Shown: in pieces, positions 1 to 5,161 of the stretch
Layout: each line of letters opens with the position of its first letter
Numbering within the stretch: position 1 is the stretch's first letter
Assembly (NCBI GenBank): GCA_919901875.1
Contig: CAKKQG010000032.1
Span: forward strand, 1-5,161
From: Anaerolineales bacterium
GTDB lineage: Bacteria; Chloroflexota; Anaerolineae; Anaerolineales; VGOW01
Length of the DNA stretch: 5,161 nucleotides
Direction of reading: 5' to 3'
Translations under genes and position numbers: made by a program
Notes under the pieces: model-generated
Seen by the model: only the letters and a program-made list of their open reading frames with translations
The model's database searches: none
Told to the model about the DNA's origin: nothing

Positions 1-61
1 TGAGCGAGCAAAGAATATCTTTGAGTGAAAGATCGAACGGCGGCGAGGAGCATCAAAAAAA

Positions 62-76
62 GATTATAGTATAATC
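62..76 (+). promoter_or_regulatory. Probable -10 promoter element of the mre operon, within a perfect palindrome
   Basis: A consensus TATAAT lies at 70-75, about 71 nt before the chosen mreB start. It is the right half of a perfect 7-bp dyad (62-68 and 70-76) centred on G69, so the complementary strand also reads TATAAT (63-68). No convincing -35 hexamer is found 16-18 bp upstream: that stretch is GC-rich purine sequence. A TTGAGT at 21-26 is too far away to serve. The -10 call therefore rests on the hexamer and its position before the first gene only. The symmetry could allow divergent transcription. Confidence 0.4.
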
Positions 77-88
77 ATTAAAGAATTC

Positions 89-132
89 ATAAGCGTTCAG
101 TCTTCAGCAATTTGCTGACGCTGAACGCTTAT
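89..132 (+). repeat. Stem-loop in the mreB 5' leader
   Basis: A perfect 12-bp inverted repeat (89-100 with 121-132, arm ATAAGCGTTCAG) encloses a second short stem (105-108 with 114-117). Together they make one long, slightly interrupted hairpin. It ends 4 nt before the GGAGAG ribosome binding site of mreB. There is no T-run behind it, so it is not a standard intrinsic terminator. It could be a dispersed repeat unit, a 5'-end RNA stabiliser, or a structure that affects translation of mreB. The sequence shows only the pairing; the role is inference. Confidence 0.65.
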
Positions 133-136
133 TATT

Positions 137-142
137 GGAGAG
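137..142 (+). promoter_or_regulatory. Ribosome binding site that fixes the mreB start
   Basis: GGAGAG at 137-142 is followed after 4 nt by TTG at 147 (6 nt if GGAG is taken as the core). This is the only strong Shine-Dalgarno with correct spacing before any in-frame start of mreB. It overlaps the alternative TTG at 135, which it therefore cannot serve, and it is far from the ATG at 180. Confidence 0.7.
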
Positions 143-146
143 CTTC

Positions 147-1211
147 TTGGCATCAAGTCCACTCGACTGGCTGTTCGGCATGTTTTCGCTCGATATCGGA
201 ATCGATCTCGGCACTGCCAACACGCTGGTTAATGTTCGCAATAAAGGCATCGTCATCAACGAACCGTCATGGGTCGTGATTGACAAAAAAACTCGCCGCC
301 CTTTAGCAATTGGCGCCGAGGCAAAAGAGTTGGCGGGTCGCACCCCGGCAAACATCATCGCCGTTCGCCCCATCCGCGATGGGGTGATCTCGGAATTTGA
401 GATCACTCAATCCATGTTGGAATATTTCATCAATAAAGCGCACGAGCAAAGTATTGTGCCGATCCCGCGCCCGCGCGTGGTGATAGGCATTCCATCCGGC
501 GTGACCGAAGTGGAAAAACGCGCCGTGTATGATGCCGCCTTGGCGGCGGGAGCGCGTGAGGCCTATTTGATCGAAGAACCTACGGCGGCGGCGATTGGCG
601 CCGGGCTGCAGATCGGCGAATCGCGTGGCTCAATGATTGTTGACATCGGCGGCGGCACCACCGAAGTGGCGATCTTCTCGATGGGCGGCATTGTGGTGAG
701 TCGATCCTTGCGCGTGGCAGGCGACGAGATGGATCAAGACATCACGGCCTACGCCCGTAACAAATACAATTTGTTGATCGGCGAGCGCATGGCAGAGCGC
801 GCCAAGATCGCCGTCGGCTCAGCCTATCCGTTGCGCGAAGAGAAGACGTTCACGATTCGCGGACGAAATTTGGTGACAGGCTTGCCGGAAGGCGTGGAAG
901 TATCTTCCATTGAATTACGTGAAGCGCTTTCGCCGTCGGTGCAAACGATTGTGGATATTTTGAAAGATGCTATTGACGAAGCCCCACCGGAGATCGTCGC
1001 CGACTTGATGGAAACCGGCATCTGCATGGCGGGCGGCGGATCGCAATTGCAAGGTCTGGTCGAACGCCTAACCGATGAGTTGAAAGTGCGCGTGTGGCTC
1101 GCCGAAGATTCGATGACCTGCGTGGCGCGCGGCGCGGGACGCATCCTCGAAGATCTTGAACACCTCAAACGATTCTTGGTTGGTTTGCAAAGAGGCAGCA
1201 CCTCTCACTAA
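147..1211 (+). CDS. mreB: Rod shape-determining protein MreB (bacterial actin homologue)
   Basis: MreB forms ATP-dependent filaments on the inner face of the membrane that direct the cell-wall elongation complex. Counting from TTG147 (354 aa), the actin-fold motifs appear in order: phosphate-1 DIGIDLGTANTL (16-27), the conserved RPIRDGVISEFE region (about 74-85), connect-1 LIEEPTAAAIGAG with its glutamates (141-153), phosphate-2 VDIGGGTTEVA (165-175) and the adenosine motif GICMAGGGSQLQGL (291-304). Length is close to the family norm of about 340-350 aa. The TTG start is chosen because of GGAGAG at 137-142. It also keeps the hydrophobic LDWLFGMFS stretch, which matches the N-terminal membrane-binding segment of E. 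coli MreB (FRGMFSNDLSIDLG), whereas starting at ATG180 would cut into it. The residue after NEP-S is Trp (SWVVID) where Val is common. First gene of the operon; its stop codon touches the next palindrome. Confidence 0.97.
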   Translation: MASSPLDWLFGMFSLDIGIDLGTANTLVNVRNKGIVINEPSWVVIDKKTRRPLAIGAEAKELAGRTPANIIAVRPIRDGVISEFEITQSMLEYFINKAHEQSIVPIPRPRVVIGIPSGVTEVEKRAVYDAALAAGAREAYLIEEPTAAAIGAGLQIGESRGSMIVDIGGGTTEVAIFSMGGIVVSRSLRVAGDEMDQDITAYARNKYNLLIGERMAERAKIAVGSAYPLREEKTFTIRGRNLVTGLPEGVEVSSIELREALSPSVQTIVDILKDAIDEAPPEIVADLMETGICMAGGGSQLQGLVERLTDELKVRVWLAEDSMTCVARGAGRILEDLEHLKRFLVGLQRGSTSH

Positions 1212-1282
1212 AGGATGAAGGCAGAATTATGAAGGATGAATCTGAAACTGTTTTCATCCTTCATAACTCATAATTCATCCTT
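1211..1282. repeat. 72-bp nested palindromic element between mreB and mreC
   Basis: The outer arms are 9 bp (AAGGATGAA at 1211-1219, TTCATCCTT at 1274-1282). The inner arms are 14 bp (1227-1240 with 1253-1266). They are separated by symmetric 7-nt unpaired stretches and a 12-nt loop (1241-1252). The nonamer AAGGATGAA therefore occurs four times, twice in each orientation. The element begins on the last base of the mreB stop codon and ends 4 nt before the mreC ATG, filling the junction. No T-run follows, so it is not a classic terminator. It looks like a REP- or MITE-like dispersed repeat. In RNA it would form a long hairpin that could slow transcription, protect the mreB part of the message from decay, or affect mreC translation; these roles are inference. 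Confidence 0.75.
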
Positions 1283-1286
1283 CCCC

Positions 1287-2156
1287 ATGCGTCGTTTCAA
1301 AGCTCCCACCACATCGAGCGGCACTCGCATTTTATATGCTGTTGTCCTTGTCCTGATAGGCATTGGCGCAATCATCGTCGGGCGTAATACACTTGAACCG
1401 GTGAGCGGCACAGTGCTGATCGCCCTCTCTCCCCTTCAATCTGGATTCGCCAACCTCTACAACTCGATCTCCAATGCCATCAATACCCCCGCCGATCTTG
1501 CTTCAGTTCAGGCGCGGAATGTTGAACTGGAAAAACAGATCGCCGATCTGACGACAGAAAATATCCGCTTAAGCGAATCAGAATCGAAGTTGAAGATCGT
1601 CTCGGCATTGTTGGATTACGCCCGCACCAACCCCGAACGCAAATACGTCACCGCCGACGTGGTCGGGCGCGATGAAAGCCGTTTCTTGCGATACGTGTTG
1701 CTAAACAAAGGCGCGCGCGACGGCATCAACCGCGACATGCCCGTCGTCACCGATAAAGGTTTGGTCGGGCTGGTCACCGAGACAACGATCAATGCCAGCA
1801 AAGTCGTCTTGATCACCGATCTCTCATCGGCGGTGAATGTGCGTCTGCAAAATTCACGCGCCGAAGGCATCGTCATCGGTCAACAATCGGGTGAGCTGCG
1901 CTTGAATTACATTTCGGTTGAAGTAGATATGAAACAAGGCGAGCGCGTGGTCACTTCGGGTTTGGGCGGACAGTTTCCGCAAGGTCTTCTCATCGGCGCA
2001 GTGGCTTCGGTTCGCAAGCGCACCTTTGATGTCTTTCAAGAAGCCGATGTGAAATCGGCAGTGGACTTTAATCGTTTAGAAACTGTGTTGGTCATCATCA
2101 ACTACGAAAAGCCGAACATCCAACCATTACTCGGCACGCCGGTTCCTCCTCCGTAA
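1287..2156 (+). CDS. mreC: Rod shape-determining protein MreC
   Basis: MreC links cytoplasmic MreB, via the membrane, to PBP2 and other wall enzymes outside. From ATG1287 (289 aa) the usual layout is seen: a short basic cytoplasmic N-terminus (MRRFK), one membrane helix (about 14-32), a coiled coil (about 70-109, rich in Glu, Lys and Leu) and the two-part beta domain (about 121-272). The beta domain carries family sequences such as VLLNKGARDGINRDMPVVTDKGLVG (written here as two parts, 137-150 and 151-161) and the late VTSGLGGQFPQGLLIGAV region (222-239). The tail is proline-rich. Length is normal. An in-frame ATG at 1236 exists but lies inside the palindrome and would add 17 residues before the basic N-terminus, so it is rejected. 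ATG1287 has no purine-rich Shine-Dalgarno; initiation may rely on coupling to mreB or on Shine-Dalgarno-free starts. Confidence 0.93.
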   Translation: MRRFKAPTTSSGTRILYAVVLVLIGIGAIIVGRNTLEPVSGTVLIALSPLQSGFANLYNSISNAINTPADLASVQARNVELEKQIADLTTENIRLSESESKLKIVSALLDYARTNPERKYVTADVVGRDESRFLRYVLLNKGARDGINRDMPVVTDKGLVGLVTETTINASKVVLITDLSSAVNVRLQNSRAEGIVIGQQSGELRLNYISVEVDMKQGERVVTSGLGGQFPQGLLIGAVASVRKRTFDVFQEADVKSAVDFNRLETVLVIINYEKPNIQPLLGTPVPPP

Positions 2157-2197
2157 ACAGAAACTAATAAGTTCTGGACTTACGCAAAACATGTCAG

Positions 2198-2280
2198 CGT
2201 CGTTGCGAGGAGCGTTCTGTGCGACGAAGCAATCTCACCGCATAACCGAGATTGCTTCGTAAAGAACACTCGCAATGACG
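2198..2280. repeat. 83-bp imperfect palindrome (dispersed-repeat type) between mreC and mreD
   Basis: The centre is a perfect 13-bp inverted repeat (ACGAAGCAATCTC at 2224-2236 with 2248-2260) around an 11-nt loop. The outer ends pair over 12 bp with one G/T mismatch (2198-2209 with 2269-2280, CGTCGTTGCGAG and CTCGCAATGACG). The arms differ by several bases of insertion between these blocks. The sequence type, with TTGCGAG at the ends and GAAGCAATCTC near the centre, resembles a palindromic repeat I recall as scattered in many bacterial genomes and metagenome bins; this was not checked. No coding potential and no T-run terminator behind it. Confidence 0.7.
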
Positions 2281-2285
2281 TTTCG

Positions 2286-2338
2286 GTGTCAACGGATTCG
2301 CGCCCCTATCCGTTTATCCGTTTTGTATCCGTTGACAC
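2286..2338. repeat. 53-bp inverted repeat with ATCCGTT iterations upstream of mreD
   Basis: A perfect 12-bp inverted repeat (GTGTCAACGGAT at 2286-2297, ATCCGTTGACAC at 2327-2338) flanks a spacer containing two more copies of ATCCGTT (2308-2314 and 2316-2322). The right side thus has three copies and the left side one inverted copy, so the left arm could pair in more than one register. It starts 5 bp after the 83-bp palindrome ends and has unrelated sequence, suggesting a second repeat family. It ends 19 nt before the mreD ATG. It could be an operator-like dyad, a repeat unit or an RNA structure; the sequence alone does not decide. Confidence 0.6.
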
Positions 2339-2357
2339 TAAGTTTAGATACCTCCTC

Positions 2358-2870
2358 ATGCGAAGTTTAATCATCGGCATCCCCCTCCTCGCGCTGATCA
2401 GCGTGATGCAATCAACACTACTTCACTCGGTTCGATTTCTGGACGGAAGTGTTGACATGGCGCTCGTCGTCGTGCTGGCATGGAATTTGGTACGGCGCGA
2501 AGCCGATGCGCCCTTGTGGGCATTTTTCGCTGGCGTGTTTGCAGATGCATTGTCCGGCGGGGCTATCGGCGCGGCGACATTTGCCATGACCACTATTAGT
2601 CTGGTGATCTCGTTCACCGAAGGACGGTTCTATCAAGCGAACTTGCCGGTAGCCCTGCTCGTCAGTCTGGTCGGCACGATTTTTTATCACTTGCTATACT
2701 TACTCACGCTCTCCATTCGCGGGCAGCCCATTCAATGGGCAGACGCTATCACTTTAGGCATCTTGCCATCGGCGTTGTTGAATCTGATCTTGATCGTGCC
2801 TATTTATCGCATCGCCCTTTGGGCAGTCAAGTTGTTAAAGCCGCGCGAGATCGGATTGCTGGAAGAATAG
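2358..2870 (+). CDS. mreD: Rod shape-determining protein MreD
   Basis: MreD is a small integral membrane protein that balances MreC in switching PBP2/RodA activity. From ATG2358 it is 170 aa, the usual family size, and almost entirely hydrophobic. Likely membrane spans are at about 4-24, 32-46, 54-64 with 68-85, 97-118 and 131-158. The best family signature is the WAFFAGVFADALSGGAIGAATF stretch (54-75), which matches the conserved G-x-x-x-D followed by a glycine-rich turn in MreD. An open frame continues upstream to GTG2286, but those 24 codons lie mostly in the inverted repeat and encode a polar Pro/Arg-rich stretch, so they are not used here. No Shine-Dalgarno precedes 2358 (the local sequence is CCTCCTC, the opposite sense). 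The stop is 4 nt before mrdA, indicating co-transcription. Identification leans on context as well as motifs, since MreD is weakly conserved. Confidence 0.9.
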   Translation: MRSLIIGIPLLALISVMQSTLLHSVRFLDGSVDMALVVVLAWNLVRREADAPLWAFFAGVFADALSGGAIGAATFAMTTISLVISFTEGRFYQANLPVALLVSLVGTIFYHLLYLLTLSIRGQPIQWADAITLGILPSALLNLILIVPIYRIALWAVKLLKPREIGLLEE

Positions 2871-2874
2871 CGAT

Positions 2875-4935
2875 ATGAAAACTTCTCTCAAAATTCCTCG
2901 GCGCAGCGAACACGTCAAACACGGCGATCCGGCCAAGCAACCGTTGGATCAACTGCGCTTCATTCCATTTTATATTTTGCTGGTTGCCGCCATCGCCGCT
3001 TTGACCGCGCGCTTATTCTATTTACAGATCATTCGCGGCAGTGAATATGAAGAGTTGGCAAAAGAAAATCGCATCTCGTTCGTCAACATCCCGGCACCGC
3101 GCGGCGTAATCTATGATCGTTACGGCGTGCAGCTCGTCAAGAATATTCCAGAGTTCAACGTCACCCTGACCCCCGCCTATTTGCCTGCGGATACGATCCG
3201 TCTGCAAGAACTGTATCAATATATTTCGCAACTCACCGGAGTCCCGCTGCGGACGCCGCCACTCGAAGCGGGAGCGGCTGGCGGCGACACTCAGCCGCCA
3301 CGCGGCATCACCGAACTTGTCGCCGAAGGCGAGAGTCTCGCCCCATACATTCCGGTCATCATTAAACGCAACGTCTCATCCGAAGTTGCTCTCATGCTGC
3401 GCGGACGACAACGCACTTTGCCCGGCGTCGGCATCAGCGTCACGCCGCAACGCGAATACATAACCGGCTCACTCACCTCACACCTTGTCGGCTACATGGG
3501 TCCTATCACAAAAGAAGTTGCCGATGATTACATCAAACTCGGTTTCGATCCGTCACGCGATAAGATCGGTTACGCCGGTGTGGAAGCGTGGGAACAAGAC
3601 ACACTCAGCGGAAAGAACGGATCGAAAACTATTGAGGAAGATGTGGCAGGACTCGAACTCCGCACCATCGGGGATGTCGTCAACCCCGTCCCGGGCAATA
3701 GCCTTTCCCTCACCATTGATGTGCGCCTGCAAGCCTCCACCCAAGCCGCACTGCAACGCGGAATCAACTTACTGAATCTCAAAACTCAAACTACTAAATC
3801 GCAATCTGGCGTCGCCATTGCCATGAATCCGATCACCGGCGAAATTTTGTCAATGGTCTCGATCCCCACTTACGACAACCAAAAATTTGCCCGTTTCATT
3901 CCTTTCGATTACTACACTAGTCTTCTCAAAGACCCCGCCAACCCTTTATTCAATCAAGCAATCAGCGGTCAACACGCGCCCGGCTCTGTTTTTAAAGTTA
4001 TGATGGCAGGCGCCATCCTTTCTAAAGGGCTCATCGATCCCTATCGCAAGCTCTTCGACCCTGGCAAGATCGTTATTGAAAACAAATACTTTCCCAATGA
4101 CCCCGGCAAAGCCCGCACGGTTGTCTGCAACAAACTCGACGGACACGGCGAGGTGGATATGATCACCGCCATTGCTCAATCGTGCAACGTTTATTTTTAC
4201 AAAACCGGTGGCGGCTACGCTCCCGACAAAGTGACCGGCATTGACATTGAAGGAATCTATGAATTCGCCAACTACTTTGGCTTCAATCGGCGCACCGGCA
4301 TCGAACTCCCAGGCGAGCGCAAAGGGTTGATCCCCAACCGCGATTACAAACGGCTCAACATCGGCGAGAACTGGTCAACGGGTGATACCTACATCGCCTC
4401 CATCGGTCAAGGCTACGTCCTCGCCACGCCGATCCAAGTCCTCAATTCTGTCACGCCCTATCTCAACAACGGCTTTTCCATCAAGCCCACGCTCATCAAA
4501 GACGTGATTGACGGCGAAGGCAACATCGTCAAACCGTTCCAAACGCAATACCTCGACGCCATCCCTGCCACACCCGAACTAGACCCTGTGCCGTTGTCGG
4601 CAAACACTATCAGCATTGTGCGTCGCGGCATGGAGAAAGTCATCTCAGAAGGCACGGGCGAAGATTTAGATCGTATCGAAGGTGTGCAATACGCCGGAAA
4701 AAGCGGCACCGGCGAATACTGCGATAACATCGCCCAGAAAAAAGATTTGTGCAAATTCGGCGCGTGGCCGCAACACGCCTGGTTTTTAGCATATGCCCCG
4801 GCAGAAAAACCGGAGATCGCCGTTGTGGTCTTCGTCTACAATGGCGGCGAAGGCTCGGTCACCGCCGGTCCCGTCGCACAGCAAATTTTGCAAGCCTACT
4901 TCGAACTCAAGAAGACTGATGCTTCACGCAAATAG
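2875..4935 (+). CDS. mrdA: Penicillin-binding protein 2 (class B transpeptidase, MrdA)
   Basis: This is the DD-transpeptidase of the elongation complex, anchored in the membrane with its catalytic domain outside. The 686-aa protein has a basic cytoplasmic tail, one membrane helix (about 28-50), a PBP dimerisation/pedestal domain with the conserved NIPAPRGVIYDRYG (71-84), and a transpeptidase domain from about 310. All three active-site motifs are intact: SVFK with nucleophile Ser371 and Lys374, SCN at 436-438, and KSGT at 609-612. After KSGT there is a stretch with Cys616 and Cys626 before HAWFLAYAP (634-642). A Gly/Ala/Pro-rich linker (about 129-143) interrupts the pedestal domain. GGAAG at 2861-2865 lies 9 nt before the ATG, a serviceable Shine-Dalgarno within the end of mreD. 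Length is at the upper end for PBP2. The mre neighbours favour PBP2 over the division enzyme FtsI. Confidence 0.95.
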   Translation: MKTSLKIPRRSEHVKHGDPAKQPLDQLRFIPFYILLVAAIAALTARLFYLQIIRGSEYEELAKENRISFVNIPAPRGVIYDRYGVQLVKNIPEFNVTLTPAYLPADTIRLQELYQYISQLTGVPLRTPPLEAGAAGGDTQPPRGITELVAEGESLAPYIPVIIKRNVSSEVALMLRGRQRTLPGVGISVTPQREYITGSLTSHLVGYMGPITKEVADDYIKLGFDPSRDKIGYAGVEAWEQDTLSGKNGSKTIEEDVAGLELRTIGDVVNPVPGNSLSLTIDVRLQASTQAALQRGINLLNLKTQTTKSQSGVAIAMNPITGEILSMVSIPTYDNQKFARFIPFDYYTSLLKDPANPLFNQAISGQHAPGSVFKVMMAGAILSKGLIDPYRKLFDPGKIVIENKYFPNDPGKARTVVCNKLDGHGEVDMITAIAQSCNVYFYKTGGGYAPDKVTGIDIEGIYEFANYFGFNRRTGIELPGERKGLIPNRDYKRLNIGENWSTGDTYIASIGQGYVLATPIQVLNSVTPYLNNGFSIKPTLIKDVIDGEGNIVKPFQTQYLDAIPATPELDPVPLSANTISIVRRGMEKVISEGTGEDLDRIEGVQYAGKSGTGEYCDNIAQKKDLCKFGAWPQHAWFLAYAPAEKPEIAVVVFVYNGGEGSVTAGPVAQQILQAYFELKKTDASRK

Positions 4936-5161
4936 ACTCTTCGCCGCGATCTGCGGCGGGGTCTTCGGTCTTGCCCTCTCACGATCTTTATTTGAATATG
5001 CCCCGTCTGCCTTCGGACTCTTGCGCGCGTTTCCGGGCGGCGTGATCGTTGGAATTTTTTTTGCCGTTGTCGCCGTCACCGCGCTCCATCGTTTGATCCT
5101 CAATCATCCTCTCCTCCACGCCCATCGCTATTCGATCTTTATTCCGTTGTTGTTGCCCGCC
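4919..5161 (+). CDS. Partial hydrophobic membrane protein, function unknown (cut by right edge)
   Basis: An open frame begins at ATG4919, overlapping the last 17 nt of mrdA in another frame, and is still open after 81 codons at the window end. A weak AAGAAG (4909-4914) lies 4 nt upstream. The protein starts MLHANRLFAAICGG and has likely membrane spans at about 7-22 and 36-57, with a third hydrophobic stretch beginning near 72 (FIPLLLPA). The position suggests translational coupling with mrdA and membership of the operon. RodA often neighbours PBP2, but I do not recognise RodA motifs in these residues; a multi-pass protein of another family is equally possible. The frame is believed real because of its overlap geometry, length and consistent hydrophobic pattern, but no function is assigned. 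Confidence 0.65.
   Translation, partial: MLHANRLFAAICGGVFGLALSRSLFEYAPSAFGLLRAFPGGVIVGIFFAVVAVTALHRLILNHPLLHAHRYSIFIPLLLPA

Noticed and set aside
1..74. Ends of an upstream gene on the + strand (frames closing at 28 or at 74) or a leftward gene beginning at 53
   Set aside because: Each stretch is under 25 codons within the window and none shows a recognisable motif, so no call is made between them.
135..182. Alternative mreB starts at TTG135 and ATG180
   Set aside because: TTG135 overlaps the GGAGAG site and has none of its own; ATG180 has no site and drops the hydrophobic N-terminal membrane segment.
104..406. Open frame on the - strand opposite the mreB start, and similar antisense frames at 824-1201, 2418-2690, 3946-4179 and 4458-4754
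   Set aside because: All lie within strongly conserved + strand genes, have no domain character or ribosome binding site, and read as shadows.
1236..1286. N-terminal extension of mreC to ATG1236
   Set aside because: The 17 extra codons lie almost wholly in the 72-bp palindrome, have no Shine-Dalgarno at proper spacing, and precede a normal basic N-terminus plus membrane helix. A CTG at 1242 has GAAGG at good spacing but CTG starts are rare.
2157..2197. Possible insertion-sequence end (GGACTTACGCAAAAC near 2176-2190)
   Set aside because: The string looks like some transposon ends I recall, but no matching inverted partner is seen in the window and there is no transposase.
1211..2280. Intrinsic terminators at the intergenic hairpins
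   Set aside because: Neither long hairpin is followed by a T-run, and the genes downstream belong to the same functional operon.
2286..2357. N-terminal extension of mreD to GTG2286
   Set aside because: It is coded mostly by an inverted repeat, gives a polar Pro/Arg-rich stretch unlike MreD, and has no ribosome binding site; 170 aa from ATG2358 fits the family.
3485..3775. + strand frame within mrdA in another phase
   Set aside because: It lies wholly inside the PBP2 coding frame, and its composition (many Ser, Lys, Cys, Pro) looks like out-of-frame translation.
1..5161. A new defence or mobile system
   Set aside because: All complete genes belong to the known MreBCD-PBP2 elongation machinery; nothing like a nuclease, toxin, integrase or CRISPR repeat is present.

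Overview
This window carries a rod-shape (elongasome) operon on the + strand: mreB, mreC, mreD and a class B penicillin-binding protein of the PBP2/MrdA type. A fifth reading frame for a hydrophobic protein starts inside the end of mrdA and runs off the right edge. The protein sequences look most like those of Chloroflexota, probably Anaerolineae. The hints are the MreB sequence, the PBP2 with a two-cysteine stretch after KSGT, the moderate G+C content and the many short palindromic repeats between genes. That placement is from memory of similar sequences and was not checked by a search.

Layout. Positions 1-88 are upstream DNA with a consensus -10 box inside a perfect palindrome. Positions 89-132 form a strong stem-loop. 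A GGAGAG Shine-Dalgarno at 137-142 then points to a TTG start for mreB at 147. The mreB-mreC junction is filled by a 72-bp nested palindrome (1211-1282). The mreC-mreD junction holds two adjacent palindromes of unrelated sequence (2198-2280 and 2286-2338). From mreD onward the layout is tight: 4 nt between mreD and mrdA, and a 17-nt overlap between mrdA and the next frame. There is no tRNA, rRNA, CRISPR array, transposase or phage gene.

How the genes work together. MreB is the actin-like cytoplasmic filament. MreC is the single-pass periplasmic/extracytoplasmic scaffold and MreD is its multi-pass membrane partner. PBP2 is the transpeptidase that cross-links peptidoglycan under their control. 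RodA, the usual glycosyltransferase partner of PBP2, is not seen in the window. All catalytic motifs that can be checked are intact, so the operon looks functional.

The genes are ordinary. What is less ordinary is the DNA between them: each of the first three genes is preceded by one or more different dyad-symmetric elements. Two of these have misleading in-frame start codons inside them that would extend mreC and mreD falsely. No new enzyme or defence system is visible.
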